A stretch of 64,000 nucleotides of DNA from DAITBA01 sp036824005 (GTDB lineage: Bacteria > Pseudomonadota > Gammaproteobacteria > Burkholderiales > Rhodocyclaceae), in contig DAITBA010000002.1 of the NCBI GenBank assembly GCA_036824005.1, forward strand, positions 1 through 64,000, in the 5' to 3' direction. This document shows positions 1 through 7,131 of this stretch, piece by piece; within the stretch, counting starts at the first letter, position 1; every line of letters begins with the position of its first letter. A model generated the notes under the pieces. The model was not told the origin of the DNA and did no database searches. It saw only the letters and a list, made by a program, of their open reading frames with translations. A program made the position numbers and the translations under genes.

Positions 1-60
1 CCGCACGGTCTTTCTCTGCCTCTTCCGCTGCGGCGGATAAACGCTATTCGTTGGGCTGCA
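1..60 (+). other. attC-like recombination site, 3' end only
   Basis: The bases GTTGGGC at 50-56 fit the R' core (GTTRRRY) of integron attC sites. The 11 bases at 50-60 reappear as an exact reverse complement at 1272-1282, the 5' end of the next attC-like element. Most of this site lies before the window, so its hairpin cannot be judged. Read together, the two ends would bound one gene cassette of about 1.3 kb. Confidence 0.45.
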
Positions 61-87
61 TGGAAGGAAGTCGCAGAGAAGAGGATT

Positions 88-507
88 ATGAAGATGCCAA
101 AACCCTACGCCGACCTTGTGGCTCAGGCTGAGCAGGCGGTTGCAGCAGTCAAGGACGCCGAACTCCGGCGTGTTGCATTCGAGCGAATACTCAACGACCT
201 GCTCGCCGGAGGAGGCGAAGCGCAGAGCGGCAAGACGCAAGGGGCGGCACGCGCGACCAAGCGCGCACAAAGTAAGCCTGCGACGACTAAGAAACGGAGT
301 GGCCCTCAGAGTTACGTTGAAGAGATGGTCGATGACGGATTCTTCGAGAAGCCCAAGACAATATCAGAAGTTAAGGCAGAGCTTGAGAACCGGGGTCATC
401 ATATTCCGCTAACTTCACTCAGCGGCCCCATGCAGAAGCTTTGTCAGAAGAAAGTGCTGCGGCGGCAAAAGCCAGACGGCAAGACCTTCTCCTACTCAAA
501 TTGGTAG
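88..507 (+). CDS. hypothetical protein, possible winged-helix C-terminus
   Basis: A 139-residue protein whose function I do not recognise. Residues 1-40 are predicted helical, residues 45-75 are Lys/Ala/Thr-rich and probably disordered. The C-terminal 65 residues (from about SYVEEMVDDGFF to FSYSNW) look like a small winged-helix DNA-binding fold, with the pattern 'KPKTISEVKAELENRGH ... LCQKKVLRR' of such domains. Start ATG 88 follows a purine-rich GAAGAGG. The next gene starts 6 bases after the stop, so the two are co-transcribed and probably functionally paired. The pair sits between attC-like ends, which suggests cassette cargo. The fold is an inference from pattern only. Confidence 0.7.
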   Translation: MKMPKPYADLVAQAEQAVAAVKDAELRRVAFERILNDLLAGGGEAQSGKTQGAARATKRAQSKPATTKKRSGPQSYVEEMVDDGFFEKPKTISEVKAELENRGHHIPLTSLSGPMQKLCQKKVLRRQKPDGKTFSYSNW

Positions 508-513
508 GGTCGA

Positions 514-1269
514 ATGGCACGGGCGACCTCCGGCGGCCTCCTCTCACCATCCGAACGTCTTGAGCGACTTGCCAAAGAGGCCACCGATACCACGAAGAAG
601 GCGAAGCGGCATAAGAAGAGCCTAAGCGGCGATAACTTCTACGCCAACAAGCTTGCGACGCTTCGTGCAGATGCGACCAACGCGTTCCGCGATCTAGCTC
701 CAATGAGCGCAGGGGACTCTTCGGTTATCGCGGAGTTGCTCGAGACCGTGTTCTCTCCGACCGCAGACCCCAAGAGGAGGACCTCGGCATCGCAGGAGCT
801 CTGCTACAACCTGCGCACGACTTGGCGGTCCACCGCCGTTCCGAAGGAGGATGAGGGCCTTTTCCCGCTGAGTCTTCTGGCGAAGGCCAAGCGAGGGTAC
901 CTCGTTAGCGTGGGACGTCAGATGAACGGTGCGTATGGAATGAACTGGTACGACGCGGCAGCAGTCATGATGCGTCGTCTGGTGGAGATATCGATAATCG
1001 AAGCCTTCGAGGCCAAAGGCGTCGAAGGAAAGATTAAGGACGCTGCCGGGAACTACCTCCAGCTCTCGGACCTGATCTCGAGAGCCTTAGCCGAGCCTGC
1101 ATTTGCTCTTTCTCGGAACGCCAAGAAGGCTTTGCCTGGGCTGCGTGACCTGGGGCATATGTCTGCACACGGCCGCTTTTTTACAGCGCAAAAGGCTGAC
1201 GTCGATGCTGCGCAACCCGGATGCCGTATCGTTGTCGAGGAGTTCCTACATCATGCAAACCTGCTGTGA
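514..1269 (+). CDS. hypothetical protein, possible HEPN/DUF4145-like C-terminus
   Basis: A 251-residue soluble protein without signal peptide or membrane segment. The N-terminal half is helical and charged. The C-terminal half, from about residue 145, has 'RRLVEISIIEAF' followed about 60 residues later by 'LRDLGHMSAHGRFF'. That order (Arg-rich helix with Glu, then a G..sAH helix) is reminiscent of HEPN/DUF4145-type helical bundles, which are common in defence and toxin proteins. This is a pattern resemblance and not a firm family call. It follows the upstream gene by 6 bases and ends just before the attC-like hairpin at 1272-1355, as expected for the last gene of an integron cassette. Confidence 0.7.
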   Translation: MARATSGGLLSPSERLERLAKEATDTTKKAKRHKKSLSGDNFYANKLATLRADATNAFRDLAPMSAGDSSVIAELLETVFSPTADPKRRTSASQELCYNLRTTWRSTAVPKEDEGLFPLSLLAKAKRGYLVSVGRQMNGAYGMNWYDAAAVMMRRLVEISIIEAFEAKGVEGKIKDAAGNYLQLSDLISRALAEPAFALSRNAKKALPGLRDLGHMSAHGRFFTAQKADVDAAQPGCRIVVEEFLHHANLL

Positions 1270-1271
1270 GC

Positions 1272-1355
1272 TGCAGCCCAACGGCGGCATGCAGGGACGC
1301 ACAACAGCGGCGCTTCGCTTGCTGTTGTGCGCCCCTGATACGGGGCGTTGAGGCC
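1272..1355 (+). repeat. attC-like hairpin (integron cassette end)
   Basis: The site begins GCCCAAC (1276-1282, fitting R'' RYYYAAC) and ends GTTGAGGC (1347-1354, close to R' GTTRRRY but one base off). Between them an imperfect stem pairs CAGGG-a-CGCACAACAGC (1292-1308) with GCTGTTGTGCG-c-CCCTG (1321-1337), around a small loop with its own GCG/CGC pairing and unpaired bases. Such a folded single strand with extrahelical bases is what integron integrases recognise. No T-run follows, so it is not a typical terminator. It lies immediately 3' of a sense-oriented gene, the correct place and orientation for attC. Confidence 0.55.
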
Positions 1356-1525
1356 GTAGCAAAGCCGTACAATCGCGCCATGACGCGACCAGCGGACCCG
1401 TCCAACCTATGAGCGAGCTTGTTTAGCTACTTGCCGATACTCGCCCAGGCAGGGACGTGCGCACGCGCCGCCGAGCCATGATGACGGCTGATTCGTCGGC
1501 TCCACGCCGCAATGAACGAGTCCGG

Positions 1526-3202
1526 ATGAACGCTGCATCGACCTCAACGACGAGCACCCTTCTTTCCCTCGCCGCTTTTATTCTGGCGTGCGTCGTGCCC
1601 CTCGCGCCATCGCCCGTACGGTCAGGGGACGAGACAGTGCGCACGGCGATCCGCGAGATCGTCGCCGCCGCCGAACATCCGGAATCGAAGCGACGCCGCT
1701 TCCCGGACTATGGCGGTAGCATGGAGCGGCTCTACGCGCCGCTCGACTATGCGCCGGCGTGGTTCGACAACGGCGCGCCGCGTCGGCAGGCGGACGAGAT
1801 TGTGGCAGCCCTTCGCACCGCCGACCGCCACGGCCTGGACCCGGGCGACTACGACGCCGCCTGGCTGGAGCAGCGCCTGCACAGCCACCGCGCGTCGCCC
1901 TTCGCGGGGCGGGAGCTGGCCGAGCTCGACACGGCGCTGTCGCTTGCCCTGTTGCGCTATCTGTCCGACGTGCACCTCGGCCGGGTGATGCCGGAGCAGG
2001 TGCATTTTCATCTCGACCTGGCGGCGAGGCAATACGATCTGCCGGCATTGGTGCGCGAGGCCGTGGCGGCGGACCGGCTGGGCCAACTGATCGCCGAGGC
2101 GCCGCCGCGCGTGCCGATGTACCGGCGGCTGGGCGAGGCGCTGGCGCGTTACCGCGCGCTCGCGGCGGACGCCACGCTGGCGCCGGTGCCGGTGGTGAAA
2201 AAGCTGGAGCCCGGCATGCCCTATGCCGGTCTGGAGCCGCTGGGGCGGCTGCTGGTCGCCGTCGGTGATCTGTCCCCGGACGTGCCGCCGCCGACACGCT
2301 ACGAAGGCGAGCTGGTCGAGGCGGTGAAGCGGTTCCAGGCGCGCCACGGCCTCGATGCCGACGGCATCATCGGCAGGAACACCTTGGCACAGCTCAACAC
2401 GCCGATGAGCCGGCGGCTGCGCCAGGTCGAGCTGGCGATGGAGCGCATGCGCTGGCTGCCGCCGGTGGCGGCGGACCGGCTGCTGGCGGTGAACATTCCC
2501 GAGTTCAAGCTGCGCGCCCTCGACTTGCGCGGTGGCGCGGCGCGCGTCGTGCTGCGCATGAACGTCATCGTCGGCAAGGCGCTCGACACCCAGACGCCGG
2601 TGTTCGACGAGGACATGCGCTACATCGAGTTCAACCCCTATTGGAACGTGCCGCCGTCCATCGCCCGCGGCGAGATCGTGCCCAAGCTGCGCCGCGATCC
2701 GGGCTATCTGGCGCGCGAGGAGATGGAGTTCGTCGGCACGGAGAACAACGTAAGTAGCGTCGTCAGCGAGGCCAATCTCGACGCGGTGCTGCGCGGCGAG
2801 CTGCGCATCCGCCAGCGTCCAGGCCCGAAGAATGCGCTGGGCGACATCAAGTTTGTGTTTCCCAACAACATGAACATCTACCTGCACCACACGGCGACAC
2901 CGCGGCTGTTCCAGCGCGGCCGGCGCGACTTCAGCCACGGCTGCATCCGGGTCGAGGAGCCAGTGGCGCTGGCGAGTTTCGTGCTGGCGGACCAGCCCGA
3001 GTGGACCGAGGAACGAATCCGCGAGGCCATGGCCGGCGACACCCCGCGCACCGTGCGCCTCGCCCAGCCCATCCCGGTGCTGGTGTTCTACACCACGGTG
3101 ATCGCGGAGGATGACGGACGCGTGCTGTTCCTGCCCGACATCTACGGCCACGATGGGACGCTGGAGCGGGCGCTGCAGCCGCGCGACCGGATCGGCCGCT
3201 GA
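1526..3202 (+). CDS. L,D-transpeptidase, YcbB/LdtD-like
   Basis: Murein L,D-transpeptidase that makes 3-3 meso-DAP crosslinks in periplasmic peptidoglycan. From ATG 1526 it has 558 residues and opens with a signal peptide (hydrophobic LLSLAAFILACVVPLAP). An upstream in-frame ATG at 1457 would add 23 charged residues before the signal peptide and is less likely. The order is scaffold region, a peptidoglycan-binding domain (about residues 240-295, 'VKRFQARHGLDADGIIGRNT'), then the YkuD catalytic domain with 'FSHGCIRVEEP', catalytic Cys473. Length and order match E. coli LdtD. The convergent neighbour is a MepK/YcbK-like endopeptidase, the same partner found beside ldtD in E. coli. Confidence 0.9.
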   Translation: MNAASTSTTSTLLSLAAFILACVVPLAPSPVRSGDETVRTAIREIVAAAEHPESKRRRFPDYGGSMERLYAPLDYAPAWFDNGAPRRQADEIVAALRTADRHGLDPGDYDAAWLEQRLHSHRASPFAGRELAELDTALSLALLRYLSDVHLGRVMPEQVHFHLDLAARQYDLPALVREAVAADRLGQLIAEAPPRVPMYRRLGEALARYRALAADATLAPVPVVKKLEPGMPYAGLEPLGRLLVAVGDLSPDVPPPTRYEGELVEAVKRFQARHGLDADGIIGRNTLAQLNTPMSRRLRQVELAMERMRWLPPVAADRLLAVNIPEFKLRALDLRGGAARVVLRMNVIVGKALDTQTPVFDEDMRYIEFNPYWNVPPSIARGEIVPKLRRDPGYLAREEMEFVGTENNVSSVVSEANLDAVLRGELRIRQRPGPKNALGDIKFVFPNNMNIYLHHTATPRLFQRGRRDFSHGCIRVEEPVALASFVLADQPEWTEERIREAMAGDTPRTVRLAQPIPVLVFYTTVIAEDDGRVLFLPDIYGHDGTLERALQPRDRIGR

Positions 3203-3223
3203 GCGAGGGCCGGAGGCGCGGCG

Positions 3224-3787
3224 CTACCAGTGGCGCACGCGTCCGGTGTCGATATGCACGAAATCCGATGCGGGATAGAAGCCGACGCCGCCGGCTTTCA
3301 TGTCCAGGGCGGCGTCGCGCAACTGGGCGAGCGCCACGCCGGGCAGGCGGATGTCGATGGCGCGGCCTTCCAGGTGCAGGCTGTTGCGCGCCACGCCGCC
3401 GCCACCGTGTGCGCGCAGCTTCTCGTTGGTCTTCGCGCAGCGATAGCCGGAGATGACGTGGAACGGCCGCTCGGTGCCGAAGGCGAGTTTGAGCGCATGA
3501 AGCTGGTCCAGCAGCCGCGGGTCCATGGTGCCCACTTCGCCGCTGTAGTGGTCGCGCAGGAAACGGTTCACCGCGGCCAGGGCATCCGGCAGGTAGCGCC
3601 CGCCCGCGGCGTACACCAGCGTCAGGCTCTCACGCGTGTGGGTGTGCTCGAAGGCGATGGCGCGCGCATCCGAGACGGCAGCCAGTCCCTGCCGTGCATA
3701 GGGCAGCAGGGGCACCGCGGCGGCGACGCCGGCCGCGCGCCGCAGGAAGGTGCGGCGGCAGATGGGGGTGTTTCGGTTCATTGGCAT
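3224..3787 (-). CDS. MepK/YcbK-like peptidase (DUF882, M15-type fold)
   Basis: A 187-residue exported peptidoglycan hydrolase of the DUF882/YcbK family, relatives of M15 D-Ala-D-Ala peptidases. MepK of E. coli cleaves 3-3 crosslinks. The N-terminus has a twin-arginine signal (CRRTFLRRAAGVAAAVPLLP). Zinc-site motifs are visible: 'ISGYRCAKTN', 'NSLHLEGRAIDIR' (His and Asp) and 'HIDTGRVRHW' at the C-terminus. Two starts are possible, ATG 3787 and ATG 3781, differing by two residues. An ATG much further upstream (3895) would place the signal peptide internally and is rejected. It converges on the L,D-transpeptidase gene with 21 bases between stops, pairing an enzyme that makes 3-3 links with one expected to cut them. 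Confidence 0.88.
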   Translation of the reverse strand: MPMNRNTPICRRTFLRRAAGVAAAVPLLPYARQGLAAVSDARAIAFEHTHTRESLTLVYAAGGRYLPDALAAVNRFLRDHYSGEVGTMDPRLLDQLHALKLAFGTERPFHVISGYRCAKTNEKLRAHGGGGVARNSLHLEGRAIDIRLPGVALAQLRDAALDMKAGGVGFYPASDFVHIDTGRVRHW

Positions 3788-3994
3788 GTCTCGGTGCGGC
3801 GAGGCGACGGCGCTATTGTGCCGGGAAAGTCGGGGGTGGGGAACCCGCAATGAGGGCCCCAGAATCGATACCAACGAGGTGCGAACCGGGCGCACCCGGC
3901 GTCAGCCTCACCTCAATGGACATGTTGCTGTCCTCGTTGTATGCTGTGGTCCTAGTCGTGGAAACGGGATGCGCGGTGCGCAGTGTCATTCCTT
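3788..3994. other. intergenic, no feature recognised
   Basis: Between the MepK-like gene and the REP cluster I see no conserved frame, RNA or hairpin. It probably holds the promoter of the leftward mepK-like gene, but no convincing -35/-10 pair stands out. Confidence 0.3.
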
Positions 3995-4078
3995 GTAGGA
4001 GCGCCCCATGGGGGCGACCCGCCATCGGTCGCGGGCATGGCCCGCTCCTACGCGTAGGAGCGCCCCATGGGCGCGACC
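3995..4078. repeat. REP-like palindromic repeats
   Basis: Two direct copies of GTAGGAGCGCCCCATGGG (3995 and 4054), with an inverted partner CCCGCTCCTAC at 4041-4051 between them. Each copy also folds on itself around CCATGG. This is the GTAGGAGCG-type repetitive extragenic palindrome seen in many proteobacteria, usually after genes, and mobilised by REP-associated transposases. It lies at the 3' end of the arn operon, where it could stabilise mRNA or terminate transcription. Confidence 0.75.
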
Positions 4079-4100
4079 ACCAGAGCTATAGAGCAACCTC

Positions 4101-5144
4101 TCACTCCACCAGCCGCCGCGCTTCGGCCACGTGCCCGCGGTAGGCGTCGAAAATATTTCTCAACGCCGTCTGCATGTCCACCTGCGGTGCCCAGTTGAGC
4201 TCGGCGCAGGTGTTGTCGATCCTGGGCACGCGGTTCTGCACGTCCTGGTAGCCTTTGCCGTAGTAGTCGCCGGAGGTGGTTTCCAGCAGTTCCACCCGGG
4301 CGGCGCTGTCGCGGTATTCCGGATAGGTTTTCGCCAGCTCCAGCATCATGCTCGCCAGCTCGCGCACGGAATAGTTGTTGCGCGGGTTGCCGATATTGTA
4401 GATGCGGCCGCTCGCTACACCGTCGCGGTTGTCGATGATCTTCATCAGCGCGTCGATGCCGTCGTCGATGTAGGTGAAGGCGCGCTTCTGGGCGCCGCCG
4501 TCCACCAGCTTGATCGGTTCGCCGCGCACGATGTGGCCGAGGAACTGGGTGATGACGCGCGAGCTGCCCTCCTTCGGTGTGTTGATGGAGTCGAGCCCGG
4601 CGCCGATCCAGTTGAAGGGGCGGAACAGCGTGTAATCCAGGCCCTCCTGCTGGCCGTAGCCGGCGATGACGCGATCCATGAGCTGCTTGGCGCAGGCGTA
4701 GATCCAGCGCGGCTTGTCGATCGGGCCGTACACCAGCTCCGAGGCGTAGGGGTCGAACTCGTCGTCGCGGCACATGCCGTAGACCTCGGAGGTGGAAGGA
4801 AACACCAGGCGCTTGCGGTGCTCGACGCAGGCGCGCACGAAGGGCAGGTTGGCCTCGAAGTCCAGTTCGAACACCCGCAGCGGCTCGCGCACGTAGGTGG
4901 CCGGCGTGGCGATGGCCACCAGCGGCAGCACGGTGTCGCACTTCTTGATGTGGTAGGCGATCCACTCCTTGTTGATGGTGATGTCGCCCTCGAAGAAGCG
5001 GAAGCGCGGCCGGTCGAGCAGATCGGTGATGCGGTCGGTCTGCATGTCCATGCCATAGACCTCCCAGTCGGTGGTATCGATGATGCGCTGGGACAGGTGA
5101 TGGCCGATGAAGCCATTGACGCCGAGGATTAGGATTTTCTTCAT
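4101..5144 (-). CDS. UDP-glucuronate decarboxylating dehydrogenase (ArnA C-terminal type)
   Basis: NAD-dependent oxidation and decarboxylation of UDP-glucuronate to UDP-4-keto-arabinose, the first step of Ara4N synthesis, in the cytoplasm. The 347 residues form an extended short-chain dehydrogenase: 'ILGVNGFIGHHL' at 6-17 (Rossmann glycine motif), 'PSTSEVYG' (catalytic Ser/Thr) and 'YACAKQ' (Tyr-x3-Lys). It matches the C-terminal half of E. coli ArnA; here that half is a separate gene. It is last in a leftward operon and overlaps the formyltransferase gene by 4 bases (ATGA), so translation is coupled. Ribonuclease-type homologues in other nucleotide-sugar pathways are less likely given the arnB, arnC and arnT neighbours. 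Confidence 0.88.
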   Translation of the reverse strand: MKKILILGVNGFIGHHLSQRIIDTTDWEVYGMDMQTDRITDLLDRPRFRFFEGDITINKEWIAYHIKKCDTVLPLVAIATPATYVREPLRVFELDFEANLPFVRACVEHRKRLVFPSTSEVYGMCRDDEFDPYASELVYGPIDKPRWIYACAKQLMDRVIAGYGQQEGLDYTLFRPFNWIGAGLDSINTPKEGSSRVITQFLGHIVRGEPIKLVDGGAQKRAFTYIDDGIDALMKIIDNRDGVASGRIYNIGNPRNNYSVRELASMMLELAKTYPEYRDSAARVELLETTSGDYYGKGYQDVQNRVPRIDNTCAELNWAPQVDMQTALRNIFDAYRGHVAEARRLVE

Positions 5145-6088
5145 GACGTGACACGTGAGGAGTCAGGGGTAAGGGTCAGGGCGGTCGCGCCCAGCAGTTG
5201 CGCCAAGCGGGCGGCATCCGTCGGCCGGCCGTCGAGCGCGACCTCCACCAGGCGCAAAATACCGCCGTCGCCGCACTGGACATGGACGCGCCCGCCGTCG
5301 ATAAACAGCGTTGTTGCCGGAAACCGCGCCGACATCGCCGGCTGGCGCAGGCTGCGCCACACCTGCAGCCGGACGCCAGGCAGGTCGCAGAAGGCGCCGG
5401 GGTAGGGCGGCGCGACGGCGCGAATCAGGTTGTGGATGTCGGCGGCATTGGCGCGCCAATCGATACGGCCGTCCTCCGGTTTGCGGCCGCCGAAGTAGGA
5501 ACCCTGGGCGAGATCCTGGGGCGTGTGCGGCGCGGTGCCGGCGATCAGCGCCGGCAGCACGCCGTCGAGCGCCATCTCCGCCGCTACCGTCACCTTGTCG
5601 AATACTTCCCGCGCGGTGTCGTCGGGCAGGATGGGCACCGCCTGTTGCGCGACGATGTCGCCGGCATCGGGCTTTTCCACCATGCGATGCAGCGTCGCGC
5701 CGGTCTCCCGCTCGCCTTGGATGATCGCCCAGTTCACCGGCACGCGCCCGCGGTATTTCGGCAGCAGCGAGCCGTGCAGGTTGTAGGCACCGCGCCGCGC
5801 CAGCGCCAGCAGCGGCGCCTGGAGCATGTTCCGGTAGTAGAAGGAGAAGATGAAATCCGGCGCCAGCTCGGCGATGCGCGACCAGAGATCGGGCGTGTTC
5901 GGATCGTCGGGCGTGACGGCCGGGATGTCGTGCAACGCCGCCAGCGCCGCGACGCTGGCGAACCAGATGTTCTCCGTCGGGCTGTCCCGGTGGGTCACCA
6001 CCAGTGGCACGTCGACGCCGTGGGCCAGCAGCACCGACAGGCAGCGCACGCCGACGTTGTGATAGGCGAAGACGACGGCGCGGGGCAT
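5141..6088 (-). CDS. UDP-Ara4N formyltransferase (ArnA N-terminal type)
   Basis: Transfers formyl from 10-formyl-tetrahydrofolate to UDP-4-amino-4-deoxy-arabinose. The 315 residues carry the formyltransferase signature: 'FSFYYRNML', then 'NLHGSLLPKYRGRVPVNW' with the catalytic Asn and His, and 'KPDAGDIV' with the catalytic Asp. The C-terminal part is the OB-like domain of methionyl-tRNA formyltransferase relatives. It corresponds to the first half of fused ArnA, here free-standing. It lies between arnC and the dehydrogenase gene, overlapping the latter by 4 bases. The gap to arnC is filled by a dispersed repeat (6101-6180) with no room for a normal promoter. Confidence 0.88.
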   Translation of the reverse strand: MPRAVVFAYHNVGVRCLSVLLAHGVDVPLVVTHRDSPTENIWFASVAALAALHDIPAVTPDDPNTPDLWSRIAELAPDFIFSFYYRNMLQAPLLALARRGAYNLHGSLLPKYRGRVPVNWAIIQGERETGATLHRMVEKPDAGDIVAQQAVPILPDDTAREVFDKVTVAAEMALDGVLPALIAGTAPHTPQDLAQGSYFGGRKPEDGRIDWRANAADIHNLIRAVAPPYPGAFCDLPGVRLQVWRSLRQPAMSARFPATTLFIDGGRVHVQCGDGGILRLVEVALDGRPTDAARLAQLLGATALTLTPDSSRVTS

Positions 6089-6100
6089 CGGCTACAAAGA

Positions 6101-6180
6101 ACCACAGAGGCACAGAGGCACAGAGGGCATCACAGAGCACCCCTCTGTGCAGTCTCTGTGTCTCTGTGTCTCTGTAGTGA
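6101..6180. repeat. CACAGAG-type dispersed inverted repeat
   Basis: Left arm ACCACAGAGGCACAGAGGCA and right arm built of TCTCTGTG units form an inverted pair. The same motif recurs at 17687-17825, 19679-19700 and 46511-46626. Here it lies inside the arn operon and its right arm encodes the last residues and stop codon of arnC. Confidence 0.75.
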
Positions 6181-7131
6181 GAGGCTTTCGCTCCGCTCGT
6201 CGCGTTCCAACACGGCTTGTACCAAGTAGCGCGGCCGGTGGCGCACCTGCTGGTAGATGCGTCCGACATACTCGCCGAGCAGGCCGACACTGAACAGCAG
6301 GATGCCGAGCATGAAGAAGGCGATGCCGAACAGGGTGAACAGCCCCTCTGCTTCTGGACCGACGACCAGGCGGCGGATGGCGAGAAATACCACGAACAGC
6401 GCCGAGAGCAGTGACAACGTCATGCCGAGCATCGATACCAGCTCCAGGGGCACGACGGAAAATCCGGTCATCAGATCGAAGTTGAGGCGGATCAGGCGAT
6501 AGAGCGGATACTTGGACACGCCGGCCACGCGCTCTTCGTGCCCGATCTCCACCTCGACGGGGTTCTGGGCGAAGGTGTAGCCCAGTGCCGGGATGAAGGT
6601 ATTGAGCTCATGGCAGCTCTTGACGGCGTCCACGATCGGACGACTGTAGGCACGCATCATGCAGCCCTGGTCGGTCATCCGCACTCGCGTGATGCGCTCG
6701 CGGATGCGATTCATCAGCCGCGAAGCATGGCGGCGGAAGGCCGAGTCCTGGCGCTGCCGGCGTATGGTGCCGACATAGTCGTGGCCTTCGCGCATTTTGG
6801 CGAGAAGCGTTGCGATTTCCTCCGGCGGGTTCTGCAGATCCGCGTCCAGGGTGACGATGACCTCGCCGCGGCAGTGGTCGAAGCCGGCCATGATCGCCAT
6901 GTGCTGGCCGAAGTTGGCGCCGAAGAGCACGACGCGGGTGACGTCCGGGCGGCGCTGGAACTGCTCGCGCAGGATGGCGGCGGAGCGGTCGCGGCTGCCA
7001 TCGTTCACGAACACGATCTCGTAGCTGGTGTCGAGCGCATCCAGCGCCGGATAAAGGCGCGCGAACAACGCCGGCAGGCTTTCCTCCTCGTTATAGACCG
7101 GGATGATGACGGAAAGCTCGGGGCGGCTCAT
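6130..7131 (-). CDS. arnC: ArnC-like undecaprenyl-phosphate Ara4FN transferase
   Basis: GT2 glycosyltransferase that moves 4-formamido-arabinose from UDP to undecaprenyl phosphate at the inner membrane. From ATG 7131 it has 333 residues: 'SVIIPVYNEEESLPALF' at the N-terminus, 'VNDGSRDRS', 'VTLDADLQNPPEE' (DxD metal site), then two C-terminal membrane helices (about 235-260 and 268-292). The start overlaps the arnB stop by 4 bases. The C-terminus (about SLSLQRHRDTETAQRGAL) is translated from the CACAGAG repeat and is unlikely to be ancestral, so the repeat insertion has replaced the original stop. Neighbours make ArnC more likely than a dolichol-phosphate mannosyltransferase relative. Confidence 0.87.
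   Translation of the reverse strand: MSRPELSVIIPVYNEEESLPALFARLYPALDALDTSYEIVFVNDGSRDRSAAILREQFQRRPDVTRVVLFGANFGQHMAIMAGFDHCRGEVIVTLDADLQNPPEEIATLLAKMREGHDYVGTIRRQRQDSAFRRHASRLMNRIRERITRVRMTDQGCMMRAYSRPIVDAVKSCHELNTFIPALGYTFAQNPVEVEIGHEERVAGVSKYPLYRLIRLNFDLMTGFSVVPLELVSMLGMTLSLLSALFVVFLAIRRLVVGPEAEGLFTLFGIAFFMLGILLFSVGLLGEYVGRIYQQVRHRPRYLVQAVLERDERSESLSLQRHRDTETAQRGAL

Noticed and set aside
1272..1355. Reading the hairpin as an intrinsic terminator.
   Set aside because: No T-run follows it and it has unpaired bases and R-box-like ends, which fit attC better.
1622..3151. A 509-codon open frame on the minus strand.
   Set aside because: Antisense to the L,D-transpeptidase gene; His/Gln/Arg-rich shadow translation.
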